NCBI GenBank assembly: GCA_016296885.1 | Contig: JAEDHT010000003.1 | Coordinates: 8,927 to 72,926 of the forward strand | Direction of reading: 5' to 3' | Length of the DNA stretch: 64,000 nucleotides | Origin: Clostridiaceae bacterium | GTDB lineage: Bacteria; Bacillota; Clostridia; Oscillospirales; Acutalibacteraceae | In this document: piece after piece, positions 17,202 through 25,612 of the stretch | Position numbering within the stretch: the first letter of the stretch is position 1 | Layout: each line of letters begins with the position of its first letter | Program-made: the position numbers and the translations under genes | The notes under the pieces: generated by a model | The model's database searches: none | What the model was told of the DNA's origin: nothing | The model's input: the letters and a program-made list of their open reading frames with translations, nothing else

Positions 17202-17468
17202 CTACTCACCAAAACCATCTTCAAACATGGCAACTATTTTATCTAGAACCATTTCTTCTTCTGCACCATTACAAGTTATTTTTACATAAGAACCCTTTTT
17301 TATGCAGGCAGCCATAATCTGCATAGGTGATTTTGCATTAACAGATTTATCATTTACATTTAATATTACTTCGCAATCAGGATATTCTTTAACTACCTTT
17401 GCTAATGCACCTGCAGGTCTCATATGAAGTCCTTGTTCGTTAGACACTGTAACTGTTTTTGTAATCAT
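17202..17468 (-). CDS. ptsH: Phosphocarrier protein HPr
   Basis: An 88-residue PTS carrier that relays phosphate from enzyme I to sugar-specific EIIA domains. The active histidine is His15 in EQGLHMRPAG. A regulatory serine corresponding to Ser46 of B. subtilis HPr is present (Ser47 in VNAKSPMQIM), so HPr kinase control of carbon catabolite repression is plausible; no hprK is in the window. It sits 24 bases after fruA with the SD AAAAGGAGAA. Confidence 0.97.
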   Translation of the reverse strand: MITKTVTVSNEQGLHMRPAGALAKVVKEYPDCEVILNVNDKSVNAKSPMQIMAACIKKGSYVKITCNGAEEEMVLDKIVAMFEDGFGE

Positions 17469-17492
17469 AATTATTCTCCTTTTGTAGGTTGA

Positions 17493-19406
17493 TTATGCAT
17501 TTACTGTATGCTTTTTCTTTAGTAGCGTGAGAAGTATCATACCCACCAGTGAACCAATCGCAAGAGATAAAAGATACAATACCCAGTTACCAACTACAGC
17601 GAACACAAATATACCTCCGTGTGGTGCCATTAATGTGCAACCAAATGCCATAGACAATGCACCGGCAACACCTGCGCCAACCATACATGATGGAATAACC
17701 CTAAGAGGATCTGATGCCGCATATGGTATTGCTCCCTCGGTAATAAAGCTTAAGCCCAAAATGTAGTTTACAGGTCCGTTTTTTAATTCGTCTTTGTTCC
17801 ACTTACTCTTAAAGAAGGTTGTAGAAAGAGCTATGGCAAGAGGTGGCACCATACCGCCTATCATAACCGCCGCCATAATATCATAGTTTCCTGATGCAAT
17901 AGCCGCTGTACCAAACACATATGCCGCCTTATTAAAAGGACCACCCATATCTATAGACATCATAGCACCGAGTATAAATCCTAAAAGAACTTTTGAAGCA
18001 TCACCCATACTGCTTAGAAAGTTTGTCAATCCGGTATTTATCATTCCCATAATCGGATTGACGGCGCACATTATCACCGCAATCAAACCCAAACCTACCA
18101 GTGGATAAATTAGCACAGGCTTTATTCCATTAAGAAAATCGGGTAGCCTGTCACATATTCTTTCCAAACCTAGCATAAGAAATCCACCTACAAAGCCTGC
18201 AAACAAAGCACCAAGAAAACCTGAAGGGACGCCCCCTTCTACAGATGCAAATGTAGAACCTGTGGTCGCTAGGAATCCTCCTACAAGTCCAACCAGAAAT
18301 CCCGGTCTATCAGCTATGCTCATAGCGATATAGGCCGCAAGCACAGGAATCATAAAGTTAAACGCAAATCCACCTATCGTTTTAAAAAAAGCCGCAGAGG
18401 CGGTGTGAGTACCAAAATTGGCATCAGATGGTGCACCTGCAATTGTATCTATGAGAAAAGCGATAGCAATGAATATACCGCCAGCCACAGTAAATGGAAG
18501 CATATTAGAAACACCATTCATAAGATGCTTATAAAAGTTTCTCGCTACACTGTCGTTTTGTGATGATAAATCTGATGATTTTGCACCATTGTGGTGATAC
18601 ACTTGTGTTTGACCCGATACAATTTTATTAATTAGTTCTTCGGGATTTTTTATTCCATCAGAAACCTTTGTGATTATCACGTATTTTTCATCAAAACGTG
18701 ACATTTCTACGCTTTTATCAGCGGCAATAATGATTCCATCGCAAGAATTAATTTCATCAGCAGTTAATATATTTTTTGCACCGCCTGAACCGTTTGTTTC
18801 CACCTTTATAGAGATACCCAGCTTCTCGCCTGCTTTTTCGAGCGCCTCTGCCGCCATATAGGTATGTGCTATACCTGTTGGACAGGCGGTTACAGCAAGC
18901 ACTCTATAATTTGTGTTGTTATCATTCTTATTTTCCGTTGTGGGAGAATTTTTTTCTGTTTCTGCGTCATCTATAATTTGCAAAAACTCATCTGTACTGG
19001 TTGCTGATAAAAGATTTTCCCTAAATTCATCATCCATCAACATTGTGGTTAATTTTGAAAGCACCTCAAGATGGACATCGCCATCGTTTGGCACTGCAAT
19101 CATAAAAAATAGTTTAGAGGGTTCTCCGTCAAGCGCTTCATAGTCCACACCCTCAGGCACGGTCATAGCTGCAAGTGATGGAGCTGTAACCGCTTCGCTC
19201 CTTGCATGAGGAATTGCTATGCCCTCTCCCACCGCTGTGGAGCCACTGCCCTCTCGAATGAGTATATCTTGCTTAAACTTCTCTTTGTCTGATATAGTTC
19301 CAGCTTTTAGCTGAAGCTCTATTAGCATATCAATTGCTTCTTCTTTGCTAGTTGGTGTTGCATTCAATACAACACTGTTTTTACCAAGTAAATCTACTAT
19401 TCGCAT
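17493..19406 (-). CDS. fruA: PTS fructose transporter, EIIABC
   Basis: The fructose-specific enzyme II, which imports fructose and releases fructose-1-phosphate inside. Three domains are in one chain of 637 residues: EIIA (1-145, phospho-His67 in GIAIPHARS), EIIB (168-265, phospho-Cys175 in VTACPTGIAHTYMAAEAL) and the membrane EIIC (285-630) with about eight hydrophobic segments and the MGGPFNKAAYVFG and TEGAIPYAA signatures. A Ser/Thr/Asn linker joins A and B. It lies between fruK (39 bases) and ptsH (24 bases). Confidence 0.95.
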   Translation of the reverse strand: MRIVDLLGKNSVVLNATPTSKEEAIDMLIELQLKAGTISDKEKFKQDILIREGSGSTAVGEGIAIPHARSEAVTAPSLAAMTVPEGVDYEALDGEPSKLFFMIAVPNDGDVHLEVLSKLTTMLMDDEFRENLLSATSTDEFLQIIDDAETEKNSPTTENKNDNNTNYRVLAVTACPTGIAHTYMAAEALEKAGEKLGISIKVETNGSGGAKNILTADEINSCDGIIIAADKSVEMSRFDEKYVIITKVSDGIKNPEELINKIVSGQTQVYHHNGAKSSDLSSQNDSVARNFYKHLMNGVSNMLPFTVAGGIFIAIAFLIDTIAGAPSDANFGTHTASAAFFKTIGGFAFNFMIPVLAAYIAMSIADRPGFLVGLVGGFLATTGSTFASVEGGVPSGFLGALFAGFVGGFLMLGLERICDRLPDFLNGIKPVLIYPLVGLGLIAVIMCAVNPIMGMINTGLTNFLSSMGDASKVLLGFILGAMMSIDMGGPFNKAAYVFGTAAIASGNYDIMAAVMIGGMVPPLAIALSTTFFKSKWNKDELKNGPVNYILGLSFITEGAIPYAASDPLRVIPSCMVGAGVAGALSMAFGCTLMAPHGGIFVFAVVGNWVLYLLSLAIGSLVGMILLTLLKKKHTVNA

Positions 19407-19444
19407 ATCAGTGTCTCCATAAAAAATATTTTAATATATATAAC

Positions 19445-20338
19445 CTATCCTAAAAGTTTGTAAATATCGTCTTTCTTTGCTAGTCCATCTGAAAACGCTG
19501 TTGCACCGCCTGCCGCTGTAGCCATTCTGAGGGCATAATTATAGTCGTCTGATTCAAATCCTGCTATAAAGCCTGCCACCATAGAATCTCCTGCTCCTAC
19601 AGAATTTTTTACGATACCTTTGCACGCTTCTCGGAAATATGTGTTACCGTTTTCATCTATTAGCAAAGCACCATCACCTGCCATAGAAACCAAGACATTT
19701 TTGGCACCCATGTCCTTAAGCTTAGTTGCATAAGTTTTTATTTCTTCTGATGATGTGAGTGTAACCCCAAATATTTCGCCTAACTCATGCTTATTCGGTT
19801 TGATAAGAAACGGCTTATACTTAAGCGATTTGAGCAGGAGGTCTTTTGTTGCATCTACTACAATTCTGATTTTTCTATCTGAAAGTATTTCTAAAATGCG
19901 CTCATAAATATCATATGGAAGTGAGTTAGGCACACTACCCGCGAGTACGATAGTATCACCATCTTTTAACTCTGACAGCTTTTTAAACATACTATTGACA
20001 TCATTTTCTGTGATAACAGGTCCATTACCATTTATCTCTGTTTCAGCAGATGACTTAATTTTTACATTTATTCTGGAAAAACCGCCATTCAAATGAACAA
20101 AGTCTGTTTGTATACCCTTTTTTCTTAAGCCACTTTCTATATATTCACCTGTAAAACCTGCTACAAATCCAAGCGTTTTAGATGTGATACCTAATTCTGC
20201 AAGTACAAGTGATACATTAATTCCCTTGCCACCTATATATACCTCCTCTCTTTTTGTACGATTAGTACTACCATCAATTATGCCATCTGTATGTATTACA
20301 TAATCGACGGCAGGATTGAATGTAACTGTATATACCAT
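19445..20338 (-). CDS. fruK: 1-phosphofructokinase
   Basis: Phosphorylates fructose-1-phosphate from FruA to fructose-1,6-bisphosphate. A PfkB-family kinase of 297 residues, with VTFNPAVDYVI at the N-terminus, the YIGGKGINVSLVLAELG substrate loop, and the PfkB signature with the catalytic base region KNSVGAGDSMVAGFIAG. It opens the operon with the SD CAGGAGGTT. The usual DeoR-type FruR repressor gene is not present next to it; the 190-base upstream region is AT-rich and shows no clear operator. Confidence 0.94.
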   Translation of the reverse strand: MVYTVTFNPAVDYVIHTDGIIDGSTNRTKREEVYIGGKGINVSLVLAELGITSKTLGFVAGFTGEYIESGLRKKGIQTDFVHLNGGFSRINVKIKSSAETEINGNGPVITENDVNSMFKKLSELKDGDTIVLAGSVPNSLPYDIYERILEILSDRKIRIVVDATKDLLLKSLKYKPFLIKPNKHELGEIFGVTLTSSEEIKTYATKLKDMGAKNVLVSMAGDGALLIDENGNTYFREACKGIVKNSVGAGDSMVAGFIAGFESDDYNYALRMATAAGGATAFSDGLAKKDDIYKLLG

Positions 20339-20531
20339 TTCTAAACCTCCTGTATGTTTTTAAATTTATGTTTTTATAAGAAGAAATGTAATTTGGATTA
20401 TTATATCAAATTTCTATATTATTGCCAATTAAATGCTTTTTTTCGAAAATTACCGCTTAAATTATATCTACTCTTTGTATATGATTTGCATTTTTTTCTA
20501 TATTATTCATTCTACAAAGCTAATATTGTTA

Positions 20532-21428
20532 CTATCTAGATGGATTAACGTGCACCATAATATGTTTTACTTTTGGAAAAGCTTGTTCTATATCATTATG
20601 CACGGTCTCAGCAATTTCATGTGCCTCATACAAAGGAATAGTGCCATCTGCTATGATTTCAATATCGACATATATTTTATTGCCAAATGTGCGAGTTTGA
20701 AGCAAATCTATGCCAAGAACATCTGGGTTATTTATAACGCAATCACGTAATGCATTTTCAGTTTCTTCATCACAAGAATGATCAACCATTTTGTTCATTG
20801 CTTCCTTAAATATATCGTATGATGCCTTTGCAATAAAGAAAAAAATAATTAAGCTTGCAACTGAATCCATAATAGGATAGCCAAATCTTGCACTAATAAT
20901 ACCAATTAACGCACCTATTGATGAAAGAGCATCTGAACGATGATGCCAAGCATCTGCCATTAGGGCACTTGAGTCTATTTTCTTTGCATAAAATTTTGTG
21001 TACCAATACATTGCTTCCTTGCTGATGATTGAAATAATTGCCGCAACCAGTGCAAGGATACCGGGAACCTGTATATTTTTGTAACCACCACTTATAATAT
21101 TCTCAAAAACTTTTGCACCAATTCCCAGTCCGGTAATAAATAGAACTATGGCTAATACAATAGCCGCAACACACTCCAGTCTTTCGTGTCCGTATGGATG
21201 CTCTTTATCGGGTTCCTTTGATGAAATCTTAACACCTATGATTACCACAAGGGTACTAAATACATCAGAAGCCGAGTGTATAGCATCACTGATCATAGCT
21301 CCCGAATAGGCAATAATTCCTGCCATTAGCTTAAACACAAACAAAATTAAATTTCCGATAATTGTTACAATAGAAACTTTATTTGCAATTTTTAAATACT
21401 CCTTATCTAAAATAATCTTTTTCTCCAT
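20532..21428 (-). CDS. Cation diffusion facilitator family exporter
   Basis: A 298-residue CDF transporter that exports divalent metals such as Zn2+, Mn2+ or Fe2+ in exchange for protons. About six membrane helices fill residues 15-200. Metal-site motifs are SDAIHSASDVFS in helix 2 and ADAWHHRSDALSS in helix 5, the HxxxD and DxxxD patterns. HPYGHERLE marks the second loop. A cytoplasmic C-terminal domain (residues 205-298) ends in KVKHIMVHVNP. Metal specificity cannot be assigned by eye. Monocistronic; it faces away from murE. Confidence 0.92.
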   Translation of the reverse strand: MEKKIILDKEYLKIANKVSIVTIIGNLILFVFKLMAGIIAYSGAMISDAIHSASDVFSTLVVIIGVKISSKEPDKEHPYGHERLECVAAIVLAIVLFITGLGIGAKVFENIISGGYKNIQVPGILALVAAIISIISKEAMYWYTKFYAKKIDSSALMADAWHHRSDALSSIGALIGIISARFGYPIMDSVASLIIFFFIAKASYDIFKEAMNKMVDHSCDEETENALRDCVINNPDVLGIDLLQTRTFGNKIYVDIEIIADGTIPLYEAHEIAETVHNDIEQAFPKVKHIMVHVNPSR

Positions 21429-21597
21429 AAAAATTCCCCCATTTTTATTCTTTATAACACTAGATATATGTGGGAGAATAATAATATGTTAAAATATAGG
21501 AATACCTTACAATCAAGAGTATTATAATGATAAGAAACCCTATGAATTTACAATTATATTTTTTTATATCTTTAATCATAATTTTTTTATATCCCCG

Positions 21598-21626
21598 TTG
21601 CGTAATAGATTAATGTGTTGTATAAT
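21598..21626 (+). promoter_or_regulatory. Promoter of the murE-mreBCD-mrdA cluster
   Basis: TTGCGT (21598-21603), a 17-base spacer, TATAAT (21621-21626), 40 bases before the murE start. Confidence 0.75.
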
Positions 21627-21666
21627 ATTAGGGAATTTTTAAATTATATTATTTCGGAGGCTTTTA

Positions 21667-23130
21667 ATGCTTTTATCTGATCTATTAATTAATATAGAGC
21701 ATAAATTCATCAGTGGTGAAGATAAAGAAATCACATCACTGGTGTATAATTCCCGCAAAGTGGAAAATGGTAGCGTTTTTGTTTGTTTAAAGGGTTCTAG
21801 CTTTGATAGTCATACTATAACACGTGATGTATGCAATGCCGGTGCTGTTGCTATAATAGCTGAACATGAAGTAGAGCATAGCGATGACTGTACATTGGTT
21901 ATAGTTGATAACACAAGAAAGGCTCTGGCTTATATGTCATGCGCATTTTTTGGATATCCGGCAGATAAGCTGAAAACTATAGCTATAACCGGCACAAAGG
22001 GCAAAACAACAACCGCTTCAATGATAAAATACATACTTGAAGAAAAAGGAATGAAGACAGCCACTATCGGTACTCTAGGCATTGTGATGGGTGAAAATAT
22101 TATTAAAACTGACAACACCACCCCTGAATCCTATGAGATACAAAAGGCAATGAGTGCAATGGTTGATGAGGGCTATGATGCGGTGGTAATAGAAGCATCC
22201 AGTCTTGGTTTTAAATGGCATAGAACAGATGGATTTGTGTTTGATTATGGCGTGTTTACAAACTTTTCTCATGATCATATTGGTGGCGTGGAGCATAGCT
22301 CTATGGAAGAATACTTTGCCTGCAAAGCAATGCTCTTTAATCAATGCAAAAAAGGCTTTGCGAATATTGATGATGAAAAATATGATAAACTGGTCGAGTT
22401 AGCCTCATGCGATGTAACTAGCTTTGGCTTTTCTGAAAACGCTGATTTGAGATGTACATCCACTTCCCTACTCAACCGTAATGGCTTTATCGGTGTGCAT
22501 ATTGAAACTGTGGGTATGGTTGAACTAAGCGCCGATGTGGCTGTTCCGGGAAAATTTAATGCTTATAATGCGCTTGCCGCTGTAGCAGTGTGCAACGATA
22601 TGGGCGCAAGCAGTGATGAAATGTCCCGTGGTCTTTCAAAGGTGAAGGTTAAAGGCAGAGTGGAGCCTGTTAAAATAAGCGACAAATTCACCCTTCTGAT
22701 AGACTATGCACACAATGCCCTAAGCATGGAAAATGTACTAACTACTTTACGTGAATACAAACCAAAAAGACTTGTAACTCTCTTTGGAGCCGGTGGAAAC
22801 AGACCAAAGGTGAGAAGATATGAAATGGGCGAAATGTCGGGCAAGCTATCTGATTTATCTGTAATCACAGAGGATAATTCCAGATTCGAGGATGTTAACG
22901 ACATAATAGATGATATACTGATTGGTATGCATAAGACAGAAGGCAAATACGTGGTAATTCCAAACCGCTGTGATGCAATACGATATTGCATAGAAAATGC
23001 AGAGGACGGAGATATAATAGTTCTCGCAGGAAAAGGACACGAGGACTACCAGGAAAAAAAAGGTGTAAAATATCACCTTGACGAAAGAGAAGTAATACAA
23101 GATGTTGTAAATAGTCTCAAATGTGACTGA
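21667..23130 (+). CDS. murE: MurE-type UDP-MurNAc-tripeptide ligase
   Basis: An ATP-dependent Mur ligase that adds the third amino acid to UDP-MurNAc-L-Ala-D-Glu. The ATP loop is ITGTKGKTTTASMIKY. The carbamylated lysine lies in EEYFACKAMLF. The C-terminal domain has GAGGNRPKVRR and AGKGHEDYQ. The substrate motif that reads DNPR in diaminopimelate ligases is DNSR here (TEDNSRFED): the key arginine is kept and the proline changed, so meso-diaminopimelate is favoured but not certain. The HDHIGG insertion replaces the usual short DHL stretch. 487 residues. It begins the rod-shape cluster. Confidence 0.88.
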   Translation: MLLSDLLINIEHKFISGEDKEITSLVYNSRKVENGSVFVCLKGSSFDSHTITRDVCNAGAVAIIAEHEVEHSDDCTLVIVDNTRKALAYMSCAFFGYPADKLKTIAITGTKGKTTTASMIKYILEEKGMKTATIGTLGIVMGENIIKTDNTTPESYEIQKAMSAMVDEGYDAVVIEASSLGFKWHRTDGFVFDYGVFTNFSHDHIGGVEHSSMEEYFACKAMLFNQCKKGFANIDDEKYDKLVELASCDVTSFGFSENADLRCTSTSLLNRNGFIGVHIETVGMVELSADVAVPGKFNAYNALAAVAVCNDMGASSDEMSRGLSKVKVKGRVEPVKISDKFTLLIDYAHNALSMENVLTTLREYKPKRLVTLFGAGGNRPKVRRYEMGEMSGKLSDLSVITEDNSRFEDVNDIIDDILIGMHKTEGKYVVIPNRCDAIRYCIENAEDGDIIVLAGKGHEDYQEKKGVKYHLDEREVIQDVVNSLKCD

Positions 23131-23191
23131 TTTCGATATCTATCAGGTAATATAATAAATTTCAGCAATCCTAAGAAAAGGACGATGTATA

Positions 23192-24208
23192 ATGTTTGCA
23201 AAAGATATTGGTATAGATTTGGGCACAGCTAATACTCTGGTTTATATGAAAGGTAAAGGCGTTGTGATGCGTGAACCATCTGTAGTAGCAGTGGATTTGA
23301 GAGATGATACTGTGTTGGCCGTGGGCTCACAGGCAAAGGAAATGATAGGTAGAACACCGGAGTCTATCGTAGCAATAAGACCTCTGAAAGATGGTGTAAT
23401 CGCCAATTTTGACGTAACCGCTACAATGCTTAAGCATTTTATAAGAAAGGCTACAAGAATAGGAATGTTTAGTAGACCTAAGGTGGCTATTTGTGTTCCA
23501 TCAGGGGTCACAGAGGTAGAGCGAAATGCTGTGGCTCAGGCTGCTATGCAGGCTGGCGTGCGTGCAAGAGATTTTATAGCCATAGATGAACCTATGGCAG
23601 CAGCTATCGGCGCCGGACTCCCTGTGGATGAGCCTATTGGAAGTATGGTGGTAGATATTGGCGGAGGCACTGCAGAGGTGGCTGTAATATCTCTGGGTGA
23701 TATTGTGACATCCTGCTCTGTGAGATGCGCCGGTGATAAATTAGACGAGGCTATCATATCATATGTGAAGAAACGATATGATCTGCTGATAGGTGAACGC
23801 ACAGCTGAGGAAATCAAGATAAATATCGGATCTGCCTACCCTTATGATGATGAGAGCGAAATGCTTGTAAAAGGCAGAAATCTTATAGACGGTCTTCCAA
23901 AGGATATAACTGTGAATTCTGCTGAAATCAGAGATGCTATGTCTGACAGCATAAAGGTTATTGTGGAGGCTATTAAAAGCACATTGGAGAAGACCCCTCC
24001 TGAGCTTTCTGCTGATATATATGACCACGGAATTATGCTTTCCGGTGGTGGAGCTTATATCAGAAATTTGGATAAGCTGATCTCTATTGAAACTCAGATG
24101 CCTGTGTATATAGCTGATAAGCCACTAGATTGCGTAGCAGTGGGAGCCGGCAATCGCTTAGACAGAGGTACTCTTACATCATCTTATTATAAAAACAGAA
24201 GAAAATAA
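23192..24208 (+). CDS. mreB: Rod shape-determining protein MreB
   Basis: Actin-like ATPase forming membrane-bound filaments that guide lateral wall synthesis. The 338 residues carry the actin-fold motifs DIGIDLGTANTLVYMKGKG (phosphate 1), MVVDIGGGTAEVAVISLG (phosphate 2) and MLSGGGAYIRNLDKLI (adenosine). The SD AAAAGGAC precedes the ATG by 8 bases. It is the second gene of the cluster, 61 bases after murE. The following gap contains the unusual mreC leader. Confidence 0.97.
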   Translation: MFAKDIGIDLGTANTLVYMKGKGVVMREPSVVAVDLRDDTVLAVGSQAKEMIGRTPESIVAIRPLKDGVIANFDVTATMLKHFIRKATRIGMFSRPKVAICVPSGVTEVERNAVAQAAMQAGVRARDFIAIDEPMAAAIGAGLPVDEPIGSMVVDIGGGTAEVAVISLGDIVTSCSVRCAGDKLDEAIISYVKKRYDLLIGERTAEEIKINIGSAYPYDDESEMLVKGRNLIDGLPKDITVNSAEIRDAMSDSIKVIVEAIKSTLEKTPPELSADIYDHGIMLSGGGAYIRNLDKLISIETQMPVYIADKPLDCVAVGAGNRLDRGTLTSSYYKNRRK

Positions 24209-24226
24209 AAATTGCAATAAAAGAAC

Positions 24227-24277
24227 GGAGGAAGCGTGTATCGGTACATTATTTGTTGATACACGCTGCTTTATATG
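24227..24277 (+). promoter_or_regulatory. Shine-Dalgarno site separated from the mreC start by a hairpin
   Basis: The only good SD before mreC is GGAGG at 24227-24231, 43 bases from the ATG at 24275. Between them is a 10-bp perfect stem (24233-24242 with 24258-24267). If it folds, the SD lies 8 unpaired bases from the ATG, an ideal distance. The same SD also precedes a GTG at 24236 that opens a 7-codon frame ending in TGA at 24257-24259. Confidence 0.65.
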
Positions 24278-25084
24278 GATATATTCAGATATAAAGGAAT
24301 CAGGATGTTGCTTGCGGTTGTGTTGATTTTATTTGGCGCATGGATCGTGACAGCCAACACAAACAATGATTTGGCTGTTTCGATAGCTAATACTCTATCC
24401 TACCCTTTTAGGAAGCTAGGTTTCGCCACGCATCAAACATTGAACGGTAGTAAATCTTATGACGAGGTTGTAAGCAACAACGAAGAATTGCAGTCAGAGG
24501 TGAACAAACTAAGAGGGCAACTTTCTGATTATTACGATATAAAACGTGAAAATGAACAGCTTAGAAAATATTATGATATAAAGGAAACTAACTCTGAATT
24601 TAAATTAATACCTGCAAATATAATAAACAAAGACCCTGATAGGGGTATTTATGAGTTTACTTTAGATTGTGGTACAATGGCAGGAGTCACAAAGAACAGC
24701 CCTGTGCTAACAGAAAATGGCTTGATAGGATATGTGAGTCAGGCAGATATAACCAGCTGTACTGTAACCACTGTTTTATCAGATAAGGCACAGATAAGCG
24801 TAATTGACAAAAAAACCGCAGATACCGGAATCCTCACCGGAAATCCATCACTTGCCGTTGAGAGCAAAGCTATAATTAAACTACTGGATGAAAAATCAAA
24901 ACCTGAAAAGGGCGATATTATAGCTACATCAGGAATGGGAGAAATTTTCCCTGCTGATCTACTGCTTGGCACTGTGGATGAAATAAAATATGATGAATAT
25001 GATTCTTCTAAGTATGCTGTAGTATCTTTGTATGATAATATAGCTGCGCTCAGTGAGGTTGTAGTCCTCGTAAATCCCACATAA
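24275..25084 (+). CDS. mreC: Rod shape-determining protein MreC
   Basis: MreC is an extracytoplasmic scaffold that links MreB and MreD to the PBP2-RodA synthase. The 269 residues have one N-terminal transmembrane helix (MLLAVVLILFGAWIVTA, residues 11-27) and a coiled coil (residues 65-105, rich in E, N, L and R). A beta domain follows with NSPVLTENGLIGYVSQ and DKKTADTGILTGNP, ending in KPEKGDIIATSGMGEIFPADLLLG. The start is the ATG at 24275; its SD is reached only across a hairpin. mreD follows after 18 bases. Confidence 0.92.
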   Translation: MDIFRYKGIRMLLAVVLILFGAWIVTANTNNDLAVSIANTLSYPFRKLGFATHQTLNGSKSYDEVVSNNEELQSEVNKLRGQLSDYYDIKRENEQLRKYYDIKETNSEFKLIPANIINKDPDRGIYEFTLDCGTMAGVTKNSPVLTENGLIGYVSQADITSCTVTTVLSDKAQISVIDKKTADTGILTGNPSLAVESKAIIKLLDEKSKPEKGDIIATSGMGEIFPADLLLGTVDEIKYDEYDSSKYAVVSLYDNIAALSEVVVLVNPT

Positions 25085-25102
25085 ACAAGGAATATTTGAA
25101 AC

Positions 25103-25606
25103 ATGAATGAAAGAAAGACCATTAGAATTATTATTTATAGCATTGAATTGATAATATGCTTTTCGCTACAGGGAATCGCCGGACTAATACCAGATATAAT
25201 GGGATGTACACCACTGCTCACAGTTGCGTGTGTATCACCTTTGATACTGTTTGAATCATCTGATATTGCAATTATATTTGGCATGATATGTGGTATCTTT
25301 ATAGATATTTCTATAAGTAATGTTGTGGGACCATATGGAATATTAATGTCAGTCATGGCATTCATTTTTTCTTATCTATCAAATGAAATCTTTATCAAAA
25401 GGACCTTGTTTTGTATTATAGCAAGCTTTCTGTTATGTTTAATGAGTTTGTTTGCTTTTAATGCAGGCTGTATGATCTATTTGGATACGGAGTATGATTT
25501 GATAAGCTTTATTGTTACAAGTCTGATCGAGGGTGGCTATACATTTTTATTCGGATTATTATTTTGTTGTATAAACAGCGGTGTTGAAAAACTAAAGGAA
25601 CGATAA
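25103..25606 (+). CDS. mreD: Rod shape-determining protein MreD
   Basis: A 167-residue integral membrane protein with five hydrophobic segments, matching MreD in size, composition and position between mreC and PBP2. Weak but typical features are the N-terminal helix IELIICFSLQGIAGLIPDI and the polar FGMICGIFIDISISNVVGPYG loop. MreD links MreC to the elongasome. Identification rests largely on context because the family diverges strongly. Confidence 0.85.
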   Translation: MNERKTIRIIIYSIELIICFSLQGIAGLIPDIMGCTPLLTVACVSPLILFESSDIAIIFGMICGIFIDISISNVVGPYGILMSVMAFIFSYLSNEIFIKRTLFCIIASFLLCLMSLFAFNAGCMIYLDTEYDLISFIVTSLIEGGYTFLFGLLFCCINSGVEKLKER

Positions 25607-25612
25607 AGGTAG

